From Planctomycetota bacterium (lineage in GTDB: Bacteria > Planctomycetota > Phycisphaerae > Sedimentisphaerales > Anaerobacaceae): a stretch of DNA of 64,000 bases. The notes under the pieces were generated by a model, which was not told the DNA's origin, did not search any database, and saw only the letters and a program-made list of their open reading frames with translations. This document shows positions 1-8,669 of the stretch, piece by piece. Numbering within the stretch: the first letter of the stretch is position 1; every line of letters begins with the position of its first letter. The translations under genes were made by a program, and so were the position numbers. Location: NCBI GenBank assembly GCA_022563885.1, contig JADFMM010000003.1:17909-81908 (forward strand), in the 5' to 3' direction.

Positions 1-1330
1 CTTCCCCATCGATGCCGGCCTGCGGTTTTTGGATGATCAGCACTCCCACATAAATGGCGACGCAGGCACCTGCCATGCCCAGTATTTCCAGGACGGGACT
101 CGTGGCGGCTTCGACCCGCGATATTTCCAGTTGCTGCTTCAGGAGCCGCTTGTTGATCTCCTTGAAGCGCGCCTGTTCGTAGGCCTGCTGATTGAATACC
201 TTGACGACCCTCAGCCCGCTGATGGTCTCCTCCAGCTTGGCCAACATCTGCGCTCCCGCCACGAGGGACTTGCGGGTGGCCCGTTTCATGACTCTACCGA
301 ATTGCCCCACTAAGATTAGGATGAAGGGTCCGCCCAGCATGAAAATAGCGGTGAGTTGCCAGTGGATAATCATGGCAAAAGTCAAAGCGATGAACGCGTT
401 CATGGGCTCGCGGATTGCCTTGCCCAGCATGACCTTCAACGCTTGACTCATTTCGGCCGTGTCGCGCAAGGTGCGGCTGATGGTGTCGCTGGGCCGTTCC
501 TTGGAAAAGTAGCCCACCGGCATGAGAGTAATGTGTTCAAACAGATCGTAGCGCAGACGCGTGACGGCAACGAGGACGATCTTTTGGGCGATGCTGGCCT
601 GAAAAAACTTGGCGATGCAGCGAAGGACGGTGCAGACCAACATGAGTATCACAATGTAGGTGATGGTCCTCATGATGTTGTCGGGCGTCTTTTCTCGCGG
701 CAAGCCGCGAATGACCCGTTGCATTAATTCGACCAGGCCCAGCCGGACTCCATAAAATCGAAGAGAAAGCCGTTCACGGAAGGATAGCCCCTCTCGGCTG
801 ATCGCCTCAGGATGCGTCGCAATGTCGATGACGAGGGTCTGGGTCGGTGCGTTCGCTCTGGCCCGTTTGACTTTGAGCGTGAGACTGTCGGTCGACGGGT
901 TGGCCAAGACCTCCAAGATGCCCGCGTAGGAGAGGTTGGGCTCAATGGGGGACGAAAAGCCGATGATTTGATCCTCGACCTGGAGATCGGTCCATTCGGC
1001 CAAGCTGTTTTGTCTGAGTTTGGCGATGCGAGCCTGTTTTTGGTAGAACTCGATGCCGTAACGAACAGAACAGGCCTCACGCTCGATCCAGGGGTGGAGC
1101 CCCTCCGCATCGGCAATGATGACTTTCAACAGCGGGATGGCCGTTGCGTAGCTCACCGAGAGCAAGAACGCCACGATCAGCGCGCAGGACAGCGTCAGGA
1201 GGATGCGATGCCATTGAGGCCATAGGTACTTAAGGACGCGATTGAAAGCCCTCATCAGGCGAAAGTTCCGCGACTCTGGTTTCGTTTTGGCATCATTCCA
1301 TGTTGGATTGCGACGCGCACGGGTGATCAT
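1..1330 (-). CDS. ABC exporter, MsbA-like (partial, N-terminal part)
   Basis: The minus strand is open from about 1330 to the window edge and continues beyond it, so the nucleotide-binding domain is not visible. The translation starts with a hydrophobic helix (LLTLSCALIVAFLLSVSYA) and continues, after a long charged insert of roughly 120 residues, into type-1 exporter membrane helices with the usual MPVGYFSKERPSDTISR-like coupling segment and a block reading KLEETISGLRVVKVFNQQ. This matches lipid or drug exporters of the MsbA type, acting in the inner membrane. The insert between helices 1 and 2 is unusual for E. coli MsbA. Two starts are possible: ATG at 1330, with GGAGG about 13 bases upstream, or ATG at 1255, directly before the first helix. 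It lies 3' of the alpha-glucan genes in the same direction. Substrate cannot be told. Confidence 0.8.
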   Translation of the reverse strand, partial: MITRARRNPTWNDAKTKPESRNFRLMRAFNRVLKYLWPQWHRILLTLSCALIVAFLLSVSYATAIPLLKVIIADAEGLHPWIEREACSVRYGIEFYQKQARIAKLRQNSLAEWTDLQVEDQIIGFSSPIEPNLSYAGILEVLANPSTDSLTLKVKRARANAPTQTLVIDIATHPEAISREGLSFRERLSLRFYGVRLGLVELMQRVIRGLPREKTPDNIMRTITYIVILMLVCTVLRCIAKFFQASIAQKIVLVAVTRLRYDLFEHITLMPVGYFSKERPSDTISRTLRDTAEMSQALKVMLGKAIREPMNAFIALTFAMIIHWQLTAIFMLGGPFILILVGQFGRVMKRATRKSLVAGAQMLAKLEETISGLRVVKVFNQQAYEQARFKEINKRLLKQQLEISRVEAATSPVLEILGMAGACVAIYVGVLIIQKPQAGIDGE

Positions 1331-1551
1331 ACCATTCCGCGACCCTCCGCGTGTAGAAGACTTCGTAGTCTAGCGGCCTACGAGATTCAACGCGCAGCGA
1401 GGCATGACAGGGAACCGCGTGTTCACGGGCTAAATCGGCGAGCATGGCGTCTTGGGTCTACCGAGGACGTCGCGACCCAGACTCTGAATGTCCTGTCCGA
1501 TTCTGCTTGGCACAAATCGTCCGGGCACCCTAACAGACGGGACATTAGGGG

Positions 1552-3597
1552 TCAAGTAGAAAGGCTCGCCTTGACTCGGTCGTAGCTCCGCAACAGTTCT
1601 GCAACACTCCAGGCCTGGGCGAAACAGCCCTTGGGCTGCTGCGGTTCGTCGCCGTCGAAAATCTCGGCGACGCTGCCTAGACATCCCTCTTGACTGATGT
1701 GACTGATGAGAGGAGCGATGAATTTGTACGCTTCTCTCTTAGTGGTTTCGTTGGGGCCGTGGACCTTAAGATAGGCGTCCACAAAGCCACCGATGAGATA
1801 GGGCCAGACCGTGCCCTGATGATAGGCGCCGTCTCGGTCCCACTGCGGCCCCTGGTATCTTCCTCTGTACGCGACATCCAGGGGACTGAGTGTTCTCAGT
1901 CCGTAGGGCGTCAGAAGATGCGTTTCTACGGCCGTCAGGATGGAGAGTTGTTGGCGGTAGGACAGCGGGGGGGTGAACGGCAGTGCGAGCGCCAGCACCT
2001 GGTTGGGACGCAGGCTTGCGTCCATCACCCCATCCGGGTAGATCGTGTCATTGAGGTGTCCCGTCTCTTCGTTCCAGAAGAGGGCACAGAAGCTGTTTCC
2101 GATTCGTTCGGCCCAAGATTCATAGTGTCGTGCGGCCTGGCGACTGCGCCCCGCGAAGTAGTTGGCAAGCGCACTGATTGCATTGTACCAGAGGGCATTG
2201 ATTTCAACCGCTTTCCCATGCCGCGGTGTAAAGGCCACACCGTCGCACTTCGCATCCATCCAGGTCAGCTGCGTGTCGCAGTCGCCTCCTGTGATGAGGT
2301 CGTCTTCATCTGCCCGGATGTCGTAGCGGGTGCCGTGCAGATAGGCATCCACGATGCAGCGGATGACGGGCAGCAGTTTCTTATCGAACGTCTCGGCATC
2401 ATCGCTGGCGCCGAGGTACTGAAACGCGGCGTTGACAAACCACAGGGAAGCATCGATACTATTGAAATGGGTGATGTTTTCGCGATCATCGAAACGATTG
2501 GGAACCATCCCTCGGTCAACGACCTCAGCAAAGGTCGTTAGCACGGACTTTGCTTCGCCAAATCGGTTGTTGACGAGTAGCAGGCCGGGCAAGGAAATGA
2601 ACGCGTCCCTTCCCCAGTCCGCAAACCAAGGATATCCGGCCAAGATGGTGGCTTGATCGGATTTAGAGCCGGCACGGTTGACGACAAACTGGTCAGCGGC
2701 CAGACAGAGCGTCAACTCTGTGTCACTGGCGGGCTTGGCCGTCTTGAGCGTCTGCTCCTGATGCGTCGTGAGTTCCTCCAGGAGTCGGACCAGATCCATG
2801 TGCTTACCGGATTTGCGTGAGATCTCCCGGCCGAAAGTCGCCCAAAAAACTAGGGTGGTCGGTTCGGTAAGCCGGTATCGGTAGGAGCCTGGGCTCCAGA
2901 GATCTTCGCTGGCCGCCTGACCCCGTTGCCTGTTTTTTTCGTAGGTAAAGTTGAACCACCACTTGGGATCACTGACGAACTCTGCCTCTGGGCAACTCAA
3001 GAGGAGTTGACCCCTTTCCTGCTCCTGGTCGGGGTACAGAATCAATTGCCCCCTCTCGTGGGGCTGGTTCTCCAGCGGAGCGCGGGCGTCCTGCAGCTCG
3101 TGGAAACCCCGGATCGCCACGAAGGGCTTAAGGGTCAGGTCTACCGCCGTATCCAGACGGTGGAAGGCGTAGGTGCAGGCGACGGTGTCACTGTCAGGCG
3201 CCAGATAGATGGACTTGGTCATATCGCATTTGTCGAACCCGTACTCAAAGTGGACGCCGATGTCCTGGCTGAAACGGTTTAGATACTTGAGGCTGTCATT
3301 CTCGACCTCCTCGCCAAACTGAAAGGTGGCGAGATTCACGGTCACATCGTCCATGACAATTTGTTCAAGGCACTGCGACAGGGCCACGACGCGGTTCGTA
3401 GGCGGCGTGAGAGACCCCACCAGCAGTCCGTGGTAGCTAAGGGTGTTGCAGCAGGCAACGGTCGAAGCGATGTAGCTACCGCGTCTGTTTGTCAGCAACC
3501 ATTCCTTGGCCAACAGTTCACCGATGGATAGGTTCTTCGTAGCGAGGGAGGTCAGTTCAACGTGTCGTTTTTTGTCGAGGGTTACCACGTGTGTCAT
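1552..3597 (-). CDS. Glycogen debranching enzyme (amylo-alpha-1,6-glucosidase type)
   Basis: A 681-residue protein with the two-part layout of archaeal/bacterial-type debranching enzymes: an N-terminal beta domain (residues about 20-250, with NRRGSYIASTVACCNTLSYHGLLVG) and a C-terminal (alpha/alpha)6 barrel containing GYPWFADWGRDAFISLPGLL, the conserved aromatic/acidic stretch around the active site, plus WMDAKC and GPQWDRDGAYHQGTVWPYLIG. The enzyme removes alpha-1,6 branches of glycogen-like glucan in the cytoplasm. It starts 33 bases after the GH57 gene stop on the same strand, so the two are almost certainly cotranscribed. Family assignment is firm; whether it works on storage glycogen or on another alpha-glucan is inferred from the neighbours. 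Confidence 0.92.
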   Translation of the reverse strand: MTHVVTLDKKRHVELTSLATKNLSIGELLAKEWLLTNRRGSYIASTVACCNTLSYHGLLVGSLTPPTNRVVALSQCLEQIVMDDVTVNLATFQFGEEVENDSLKYLNRFSQDIGVHFEYGFDKCDMTKSIYLAPDSDTVACTYAFHRLDTAVDLTLKPFVAIRGFHELQDARAPLENQPHERGQLILYPDQEQERGQLLLSCPEAEFVSDPKWWFNFTYEKNRQRGQAASEDLWSPGSYRYRLTEPTTLVFWATFGREISRKSGKHMDLVRLLEELTTHQEQTLKTAKPASDTELTLCLAADQFVVNRAGSKSDQATILAGYPWFADWGRDAFISLPGLLLVNNRFGEAKSVLTTFAEVVDRGMVPNRFDDRENITHFNSIDASLWFVNAAFQYLGASDDAETFDKKLLPVIRCIVDAYLHGTRYDIRADEDDLITGGDCDTQLTWMDAKCDGVAFTPRHGKAVEINALWYNAISALANYFAGRSRQAARHYESWAERIGNSFCALFWNEETGHLNDTIYPDGVMDASLRPNQVLALALPFTPPLSYRQQLSILTAVETHLLTPYGLRTLSPLDVAYRGRYQGPQWDRDGAYHQGTVWPYLIGGFVDAYLKVHGPNETTKREAYKFIAPLISHISQEGCLGSVAEIFDGDEPQQPKGCFAQAWSVAELLRSYDRVKASLST

Positions 3598-3629
3598 CCC
3601 TTATGCGTCATCAGGAGGTGGGTCGAGTG

Positions 3630-4877
3630 TCAGTTTGCCGGGACGTGCGATTCGCCTTTCCTGCCTCGCGAGGTCAGTTCAATTGTTTCGAACTGGGCCG
3701 CCGCCGCACAGCGGCCACGAAGATTATCCAATACGTTCATGAAATTGATGTAGGAGTCGTAGGGCGAATCGTAAGGATTAAAGTACTTGTGAACATCGCC
3801 GTCCGCAAAGTACTTGGTGCACATATAGTAGAAGTGGTCGGACACCTGAAGTTTGCGCCAGTCGCTGAGGATGTCCGGGTCTCTACTGGCCCGGACCGTC
3901 CTTTCCAGCCGGTAGAGTTCATGGATGGCATTGGATTGCATGGCATTGCCTAGCCAGGCGGAGAGGTCACGTTCGGTGTCTGCCCAGCTAATCAGGTGGG
4001 GCACATCGATCACGTCCATGGCCTCATAGGCGTGAATGACTTCACTCGGGGTCTTGAAACTGTTGTCTGAGTGGCGAAGCACGCTCTCGGGAAGATGGGA
4101 AAGAAAGTCAAAGATCCCGGTGTCTGCCCACTGGTGTTCGCCAAAGGTTTCATAGTCCATGAACAGGTTAATGACCTGGCCGTTGCCATTCGCATCATCG
4201 ATCCAACTGGCAAATTTTTCGGCTGTCAGGGGCCACTGGCTCCAATCTCGATTGGAAAAGCGAAACGCAATATCGTCACTCAGCGCATAGTTCTTCAGAA
4301 GGAGCTTTAGGTTGTCACAGCCCTGGGGACGGTAGACGAAATTGGGGCTGCGGGACCCCAGGATATGGTCTGCCCCTTCGGCGATCACACCATCAAATCG
4401 GCCGGTGGTGTCCAGCGCGGCGGCCAGTTGGTTATTGTAGATCAACTCCGTATTGCGGAACACGCGCGGCGTCTGGCCAAACAGGTATTCGATCATCTTG
4501 GTATGTTTGTCGACCTGCTCGGTGAACTCCACCTGGGAGTAGAGAAAGCTGAGGCTGTGGTAATAGGTTTCTCCCAGGAATTCCACACAGCCGGTAGCCG
4601 CCAGGGCATCAAAGGTGCTCACGACCTCGGGGCAGTAGGCCTCAAACTGCTCAAGCACCACGCCGGTGATGCTGTAGGCGATTCTAAACCGTCCGTCGTA
4701 CTTACGAATAAGATCCAAGAGCAGCCGATTGGCAGGCAGATAGCACTTGTGCGCTACCTTTCGACAAATGGAGGCGTTCTTGTGGTCGTCGAAGTAGTTG
4801 TCATTGGAATCGAATACGGTGTAGTGCCGCAACCGCATCGGTTGATGCACCTGGAAGTAGAAACAAACTGACGGCAT
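3630..4877 (-). CDS. Glycoside hydrolase family 57 protein (alpha-amylase/branching type)
   Basis: A 415-residue protein that begins MPSVCFYFQVHQPMRLR, the family 57 opening motif (the HQP histidine), followed by the motif with ETYYHSLSF, then FRNTELIYNN containing a conserved glutamate, GVIAEGADHILG, and VINLFMDYETFGEHQ, which holds the conserved acidic residue of motif 4. GH57 enzymes cleave or rearrange alpha-glucans; length is near that of the short alpha-amylase-like members rather than of the roughly 520-residue branching enzymes. No signal peptide is seen, so it is cytoplasmic. It is flanked by a debranching enzyme and a GT4 glycosyltransferase in one direction. The exact activity (amylase, 4-alpha-glucanotransferase or branching) is not decidable from sequence. 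Confidence 0.9.
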   Translation of the reverse strand: MPSVCFYFQVHQPMRLRHYTVFDSNDNYFDDHKNASICRKVAHKCYLPANRLLLDLIRKYDGRFRIAYSITGVVLEQFEAYCPEVVSTFDALAATGCVEFLGETYYHSLSFLYSQVEFTEQVDKHTKMIEYLFGQTPRVFRNTELIYNNQLAAALDTTGRFDGVIAEGADHILGSRSPNFVYRPQGCDNLKLLLKNYALSDDIAFRFSNRDWSQWPLTAEKFASWIDDANGNGQVINLFMDYETFGEHQWADTGIFDFLSHLPESVLRHSDNSFKTPSEVIHAYEAMDVIDVPHLISWADTERDLSAWLGNAMQSNAIHELYRLERTVRASRDPDILSDWRKLQVSDHFYYMCTKYFADGDVHKYFNPYDSPYDSYINFMNVLDNLRGRCAAAAQFETIELTSRGRKGESHVPAN

Positions 4878-4993
4878 AGCATGTTACCCGAAACATGGAC
4901 TACACAAGGATCCAACAAAACGTTTCTGCATTTCGTTGGGCGGGTTCTTACAATCTCAGCAACTCTGAATGGAGACCGTTCCGAGTCCGAGGC

Positions 4994-6307
4994 TCAGGCG
5001 GGCACCAACATCTCTTCGTAGATACTGGCGCACTTCCTTGCACTGTCCGTCCAACGCAGCTTCCTTATCTCAAAGTTGCCATGATCTTTAAGTGTGGACC
5101 GCAACTGTGGGTACTTGAGTACTGCAACAATCTTGTTCGCAATTTCATCGACGTCCCAGAAGTCCACTTTTAACGCATGCGTTAAAACCTCCGAGACACC
5201 GCTCTGCTTGCTGATGATGACCGGGACGTCATGATCGAGGGCCTCGAGGGGGGCGATGCCAAATGGCTCGGAGACAGAGGGCATGACGTAGAGATCGGCC
5301 ATTTTATAGATTTGTCTGACTTCGTCACCCCGCAGGAATCCTGTGAACAAGACCTTTGAGCCGATGCCAAGGTCCGCGGCGAGTTCGATCGTTCTGTGCA
5401 TGAGATCGCCGGATCCGGCCATGACAAATTTGACATTGTCCATGACGCCGAGCACTTTTTGGGCGGCCTGGAGGAAGTATTCGGGGCCTTTTTGCATGGT
5501 AATGCGCCCCAGGAAGAGGACGATTTTTTCGTCGCTCCGGATACGGGTGTCAGAAAACGCCCGGTCGTCGTTCCGTTCGACGCCATTGTAGATGACGTCG
5601 ACCTTTTCGCCGGGAATCCCATAGCGATTGATGACGATGTTGCGGGTGCGGCAGCTGACGGCAAAGACTCTGTGTGCTCGTTCCATGCCGGCCCGTTCGA
5701 TATCATAGATCATCTGGTTCACATGCTCACCGCTCCGATCAAACTCGGTCGAGTGCACGTGTACAACGAGGGGTTTCCCGGTTGTGGCCGCGGCCGCCAT
5801 CCCCGCGGGATAGGTCATCCAGTCATGAGCGTGAATGATGTCAAATTCCTCTCGAAGGGCCAGTTCTGCCGCGATTGCCGCATAGCGCTGTACCTCACCA
5901 TACATGTCCCGACCGTAGTGTTCCCCGCTGCCGAAATGCTCTGCGCCTTCTCCCAGAGAGGAGAACAGCTCATGGTGATTGGTGCGGATCCGCTCCAACC
6001 GATCGAGGTATTCTTGCGGTGTCGAGTAGGGCTCCAACGTGGAAGGTATCCAGCGGAACTGGACATTCTTGAATCCGGGCGGGCCGGTCTCTGTTTCGTG
6101 ACGGGACTCGGGGGTGAGCAGCTTGACATGAGTCGCGTAGTGACCGTGGACCTTCTTGGGCAGGACGAACGTAACCTTTATTCCCAGGGAGTCCATTGCT
6201 CGAGTCAATCCATAGCAGGCTGTCCCCAGTCCACCACTGATGAAGGGCGGGAACTCCCAACCGAGCATGAACACCCGAATTGACTCCCCCTCAGGATTCA
6301 GACTCAT
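4994..6307 (-). CDS. Glycosyltransferase, GT4/GT5-like (glycogen synthase-like)
   Basis: A 437-residue GT-B fold protein. The N-terminal half opens with VFMLGWEFPPFISGGLGTA, where the GGLG loop is the acceptor/nucleotide-sugar loop of starch synthase-like enzymes, and has HAHDWMTYPAGM; the C-terminal half has VLFLGRITMQKGPEYFLQAA and MPSVSEPFGIAPLEAL, the E-x7-E donor motif. It most likely adds glucosyl units to an alpha-glucan from ADP- or UDP-glucose in the cytoplasm. It heads the minus-strand set with the GH57 and debranching genes, 116 bases upstream of the former. A role in glycogen-like polymer synthesis is inferred from this context; a cell-surface sugar transferase remains possible. 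Confidence 0.87.
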   Translation of the reverse strand: MSLNPEGESIRVFMLGWEFPPFISGGLGTACYGLTRAMDSLGIKVTFVLPKKVHGHYATHVKLLTPESRHETETGPPGFKNVQFRWIPSTLEPYSTPQEYLDRLERIRTNHHELFSSLGEGAEHFGSGEHYGRDMYGEVQRYAAIAAELALREEFDIIHAHDWMTYPAGMAAAATTGKPLVVHVHSTEFDRSGEHVNQMIYDIERAGMERAHRVFAVSCRTRNIVINRYGIPGEKVDVIYNGVERNDDRAFSDTRIRSDEKIVLFLGRITMQKGPEYFLQAAQKVLGVMDNVKFVMAGSGDLMHRTIELAADLGIGSKVLFTGFLRGDEVRQIYKMADLYVMPSVSEPFGIAPLEALDHDVPVIISKQSGVSEVLTHALKVDFWDVDEIANKIVAVLKYPQLRSTLKDHGNFEIRKLRWTDSARKCASIYEEMLVPA

Positions 6308-6934
6308 AACAGCTCACTTCATCCATAAATCAAGTTGCATGGGCCAATAATTCAGACCAGTTGTCATGTAGGAACAGGACTGACCATAACAGGCAAACCA
6401 TCCCAATAAGAATAATACTACACTGTTTTTCATGAACACTCTACTCTTTGTAAAAAAAAAGACGATCCCTCAAGCGTGGCTGGACATGCTTATCGGGCTC
6501 AGGGGTGTTTGGAGATCAGAAACCTGGAAGAATCCCAATGCATGCCGCTACCATAGCCATGGTTCTTTGGGCGTGCCGTCGTCCCATGACCCAAACTTTT
6601 GAATTCCGTTTCTTGCCTTGTCAAGACCCTCGGAGCGACTGAATTGCCCAGTTTGTTGCTATCTTGGGGAGCGGTTCCAAGCAAGACGTGGGCGACCACC
6701 ACGATCAGAACAGAAATATCTTTTAATCAAATCTCTTCGCAGGTCAAACTGCAATGAAACACCGAACCTATCCCCCGTCCGCTGGACCAAGGGCCCACAT
6801 CCGTAGTCTGAACACCAGCGCCCGACGAATATCGCTGTGAATTACCTGGGAATAATTAGGTGACTCTTTTGGGCTTCGCCAAGGGCATTGCCCGTTGGCA
6901 AAACAGCATGGCAGGAAAGCTCTGGAGAACGGCG
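6308..6934. other. Intergenic region without recognised gene
   Basis: About 630 bases between the divergent start of the glycosyltransferase and the end of the histone gene. The left part next to the glycosyltransferase is AT-rich (including a run of nine A at about 6451-6461) and probably holds the promoter of the minus-strand alpha-glucan genes, but I cannot pick a convincing -35/-10 pair. Short open frames here have no ribosome binding site and no recognisable protein features. Confidence 0.5.
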
Positions 6935-7123
6935 CTACAGATCTTGAGCTTTGACAGTGCTGCGTCGATTGGCCTGAGCCCGCACAATGGCGTCATCCAG
7001 CAATTCGTAGACCTCTTCACTAATGGCGTCAATCGCCTCTGCCGAGGTCATCATGTCTTTGCTCTTGATGTAGGCCTTGATCTTGCTGGCGACGACCAAA
7101 GACTCTCTTTGCTTCTCTGCCAT
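6935..7123 (-). CDS. Bacterial histone-fold protein (DUF1931/HBb-like)
   Basis: The open frame is longer (to 7483), but the internal ATG at 7123 has GGAG nine bases upstream and gives a 62-residue protein, the usual size of short bacterial histones. It has a short charged tail (MAEKQRES), then VVASKIKAYIKSKDMM, a long central helix (SAEAIDAISEEVYELLDDAIVRAQANR) and ends with RRSTVKAQDL. The last block matches the loop before helix 3 of archaeal histones and H4 (R-[KS]-T-[VI]-x-A-x-D), and helix 3 is cut short as in the Bdellovibrio histone Bd0055. Expected to dimerise and bind DNA as a nucleoid protein. It is divergent from an acidic DUF2007-like gene. Family call is based on motif pattern; the N-terminal extension to 7483 looks non-coding. 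Confidence 0.8.
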   Translation of the reverse strand: MAEKQRESLVVASKIKAYIKSKDMMTSAEAIDAISEEVYELLDDAIVRAQANRRSTVKAQDL

Positions 7124-7437
7124 TGCATAATTCTCCATGCACGCAAATTCACCATCGGACTCGATCACAACCAAATGATCGATGTTTATCAACTTGAGAC
7201 CCTTGATTACGTCTGGCTGCGGGAATTTGCAACAAAAAAACCTCAGATACTTAATATTTATCTCCATAGGGCCGATAGGCACGAAAGTGTTTCTCTGAGG
7301 GGCTGGTGGCGGATAGCTGTCCAGGCCCTTGACATCGGAATGACCGGCTGAGAGATGCGTCGTTAGCCCGTGCGTCAACGTCTCACACTCCGGGAAGAGT
7401 GCTCTAGTCTGATAATGTTTGTCTTGGAGATGAAAAG

Positions 7438-7755
7438 ATGCGACCTTCATCACGTGAAGAGGATCCGTTTGCAGCAGAGACACATGAAAAGGAGTTCATC
7501 GCAGTGGCTGTTGTCGATGACCTGGATCTGGCCAGTAACTACAAGCAGTTGCTCGAGGACAATGACATTCCGGTGGAACTTAAGGTGGCGGACGATGCAG
7601 ACGAGGACCCATCCGTCTCAGTGGCCGTTCCTGAAGAGTACCTTGATGAAGCGCACATCGTCATCGAATCTGAGAATGTATACGAAGACTACTTTGACAT
7701 GACACTGGATGACGACCTCGAGGACTACAGTGAAGTTGCCGATGAGGACTACTGA
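7438..7755 (+). CDS. Small acidic protein, DUF2007-like signal-transducing domain
   Basis: A 105-residue protein whose ATG has GGAG eight bases upstream. Residues about 20-72 read like the DUF2007 fold: IAVAVVDDLDLASNYKQLL, DNDIPVELKV, then SVAVPEEYLDEAHIVI, a pattern of a small alpha/beta domain with the typical V-P-E-E-x-L-E-x-A turn. The remaining third is extremely acidic (Asp/Glu/Tyr) and ends at DEDY. No signal peptide. Function is unknown in the family; it may bind a metal or a protein partner. It starts about 315 bases from the histone start in the opposite direction, and a family A repeat begins right after its stop. Confidence 0.65.
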   Translation: MRPSSREEDPFAAETHEKEFIAVAVVDDLDLASNYKQLLEDNDIPVELKVADDADEDPSVSVAVPEEYLDEAHIVIESENVYEDYFDMTLDDDLEDYSEVADEDY

Positions 7756-7756
7756 G

Positions 7757-8001
7757 CGACGGATAGAAATAACTTGGACTTTTGAATGCCCAATTGCACC
7801 CCATCTTTGACCGCTTCTCAATCGCGAAAGCGAGATCCCTCGGCTTCGCTCGGGACAGGCTCCGAACAGCTACGCCTGTGGTTTCGCTTAGGAGAGCTTG
7901 GGAGGGAAAGTTTTCTAAAAGACTTTCCCCCATCCTCGTTTCTACCAAACACGGGGCACACTTGGACCCCAATTTTCCCAACCTATTTATTGCCGATCCC
8001 T
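7757..8001 (+). repeat. Dispersed repeat family A, copy 1
   Basis: Starts two bases after the preceding stop codon. Left end carries GAAATAACTTGGACTTTTGA, right end carries the near inverse (…TTGGACCCC…TATTTATTGCCGATC), giving long imperfect terminal inverted repeats. The middle holds a hairpin with arms GGGAAAGT and ACTTTCCC. Related copies lie at 10855-11077 (inverted), 30448-30631, 37255-37476 and a 58-base remnant at 52424-52481. No meaningful coding capacity. Confidence 0.85.
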
Positions 8002-8115
8002 AAGCGGGAGTCCTGGTGGGCTGGGGGTATTTTCATAGACACTGATCCGACCCATTGGCGGGCACCCTCGCCTGGGCCCGGGCGATCGGCGTGAAATCAG
8101 TAAGGATGAATTCAA

Positions 8116-8436
8116 ATGGGCGATCAAGTCAAAGAAGAGAAGAGAAAAAACCAAGAGAGGCGCGGTGTCGTAGACCGTCGGCTGAGTCTGGATCGTAGGC
8201 GTGGTCCCGGACGCCGCCGCAGCGACGACAGAAAGTCGGCAGAGGAAGGCAACATGTCGGACGAGCAGTTCGACTTTCTGATGGCCATCGATCACTACAA
8301 GCGAGTCAACGATCGGCCCTTTCCAACTTGGACGGAGGTGCTGGAGGTCATCAAGGCCATCGGTTATCGCAAAGTGGCAGAATCCGAACTGTCGCCATGC
8401 GACACTGACGAAGTGTTGGGTCGTTCCGGTTCTTAG
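8116..8436 (+). CDS. Hypothetical small basic/acidic protein
   Basis: A 106-residue protein. The first 45 residues are highly charged and arginine-rich (KRKNQERRGVVDRRLSLDRR and RRRGPGRRRSDDRK), predicted disordered; the second half is a compact helical segment, MSDEQFDFLMAIDHYKRVN followed by FPTWTEVLEVIKAIGYRKVA, which looks like a small conserved domain of unknown function. AAGGA lies about 11 bases before the ATG. An internal ATG at 8254 would give only the conserved half, also plausible. Not a family I can name. Family A repeat upstream, family B repeat immediately downstream. Confidence 0.6.
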   Translation: MGDQVKEEKRKNQERRGVVDRRLSLDRRRGPGRRRSDDRKSAEEGNMSDEQFDFLMAIDHYKRVNDRPFPTWTEVLEVIKAIGYRKVAESELSPCDTDEVLGRSGS

Positions 8437-8590
8437 GCACTCTAACAAAACCCTCCTGGCGTCGACTGGCTGCAGCATTCATCTGCGGCGTCGGCCTTCA
8501 TCGACGATGCTCACATCGCCTGCTTCGGCCTCCTTGCAGTTGGATGCTTCGCTCGGTCATGGGCCGACGCGACGGTTTTGTCAGAGTGCC
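8437..8590 (-). repeat. Dispersed repeat family B, copy 1
   Basis: A 155-base element that starts at the preceding stop codon. Arms GGCACTCTAACAAAACC (left) and GGTTTTGTCAGAGTGCC (right) pair over 16 of 17 positions. The interior in reverse orientation shares GAGCGA, GGCGAAGCAGGC-like and ATCGTCGATG-like blocks with the copies at 47258-47416 and 55339-55497. No coding capacity. Confidence 0.75.
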
Positions 8591-8669
8591 TTCATGATCG
8601 ACCTTGCCTGAGTGCCGATGCCTCTATAGAATGCCATCTGAGGGACGGATTCAGACAGGTTTGACAGAC

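Noticed and set aside
6935..7483. 182-codon minus-strand frame taken as one protein
   Set aside because: Only the last 62 codons look like protein and have their own ribosome binding site; the rest overlaps the promoter region of the divergent gene.
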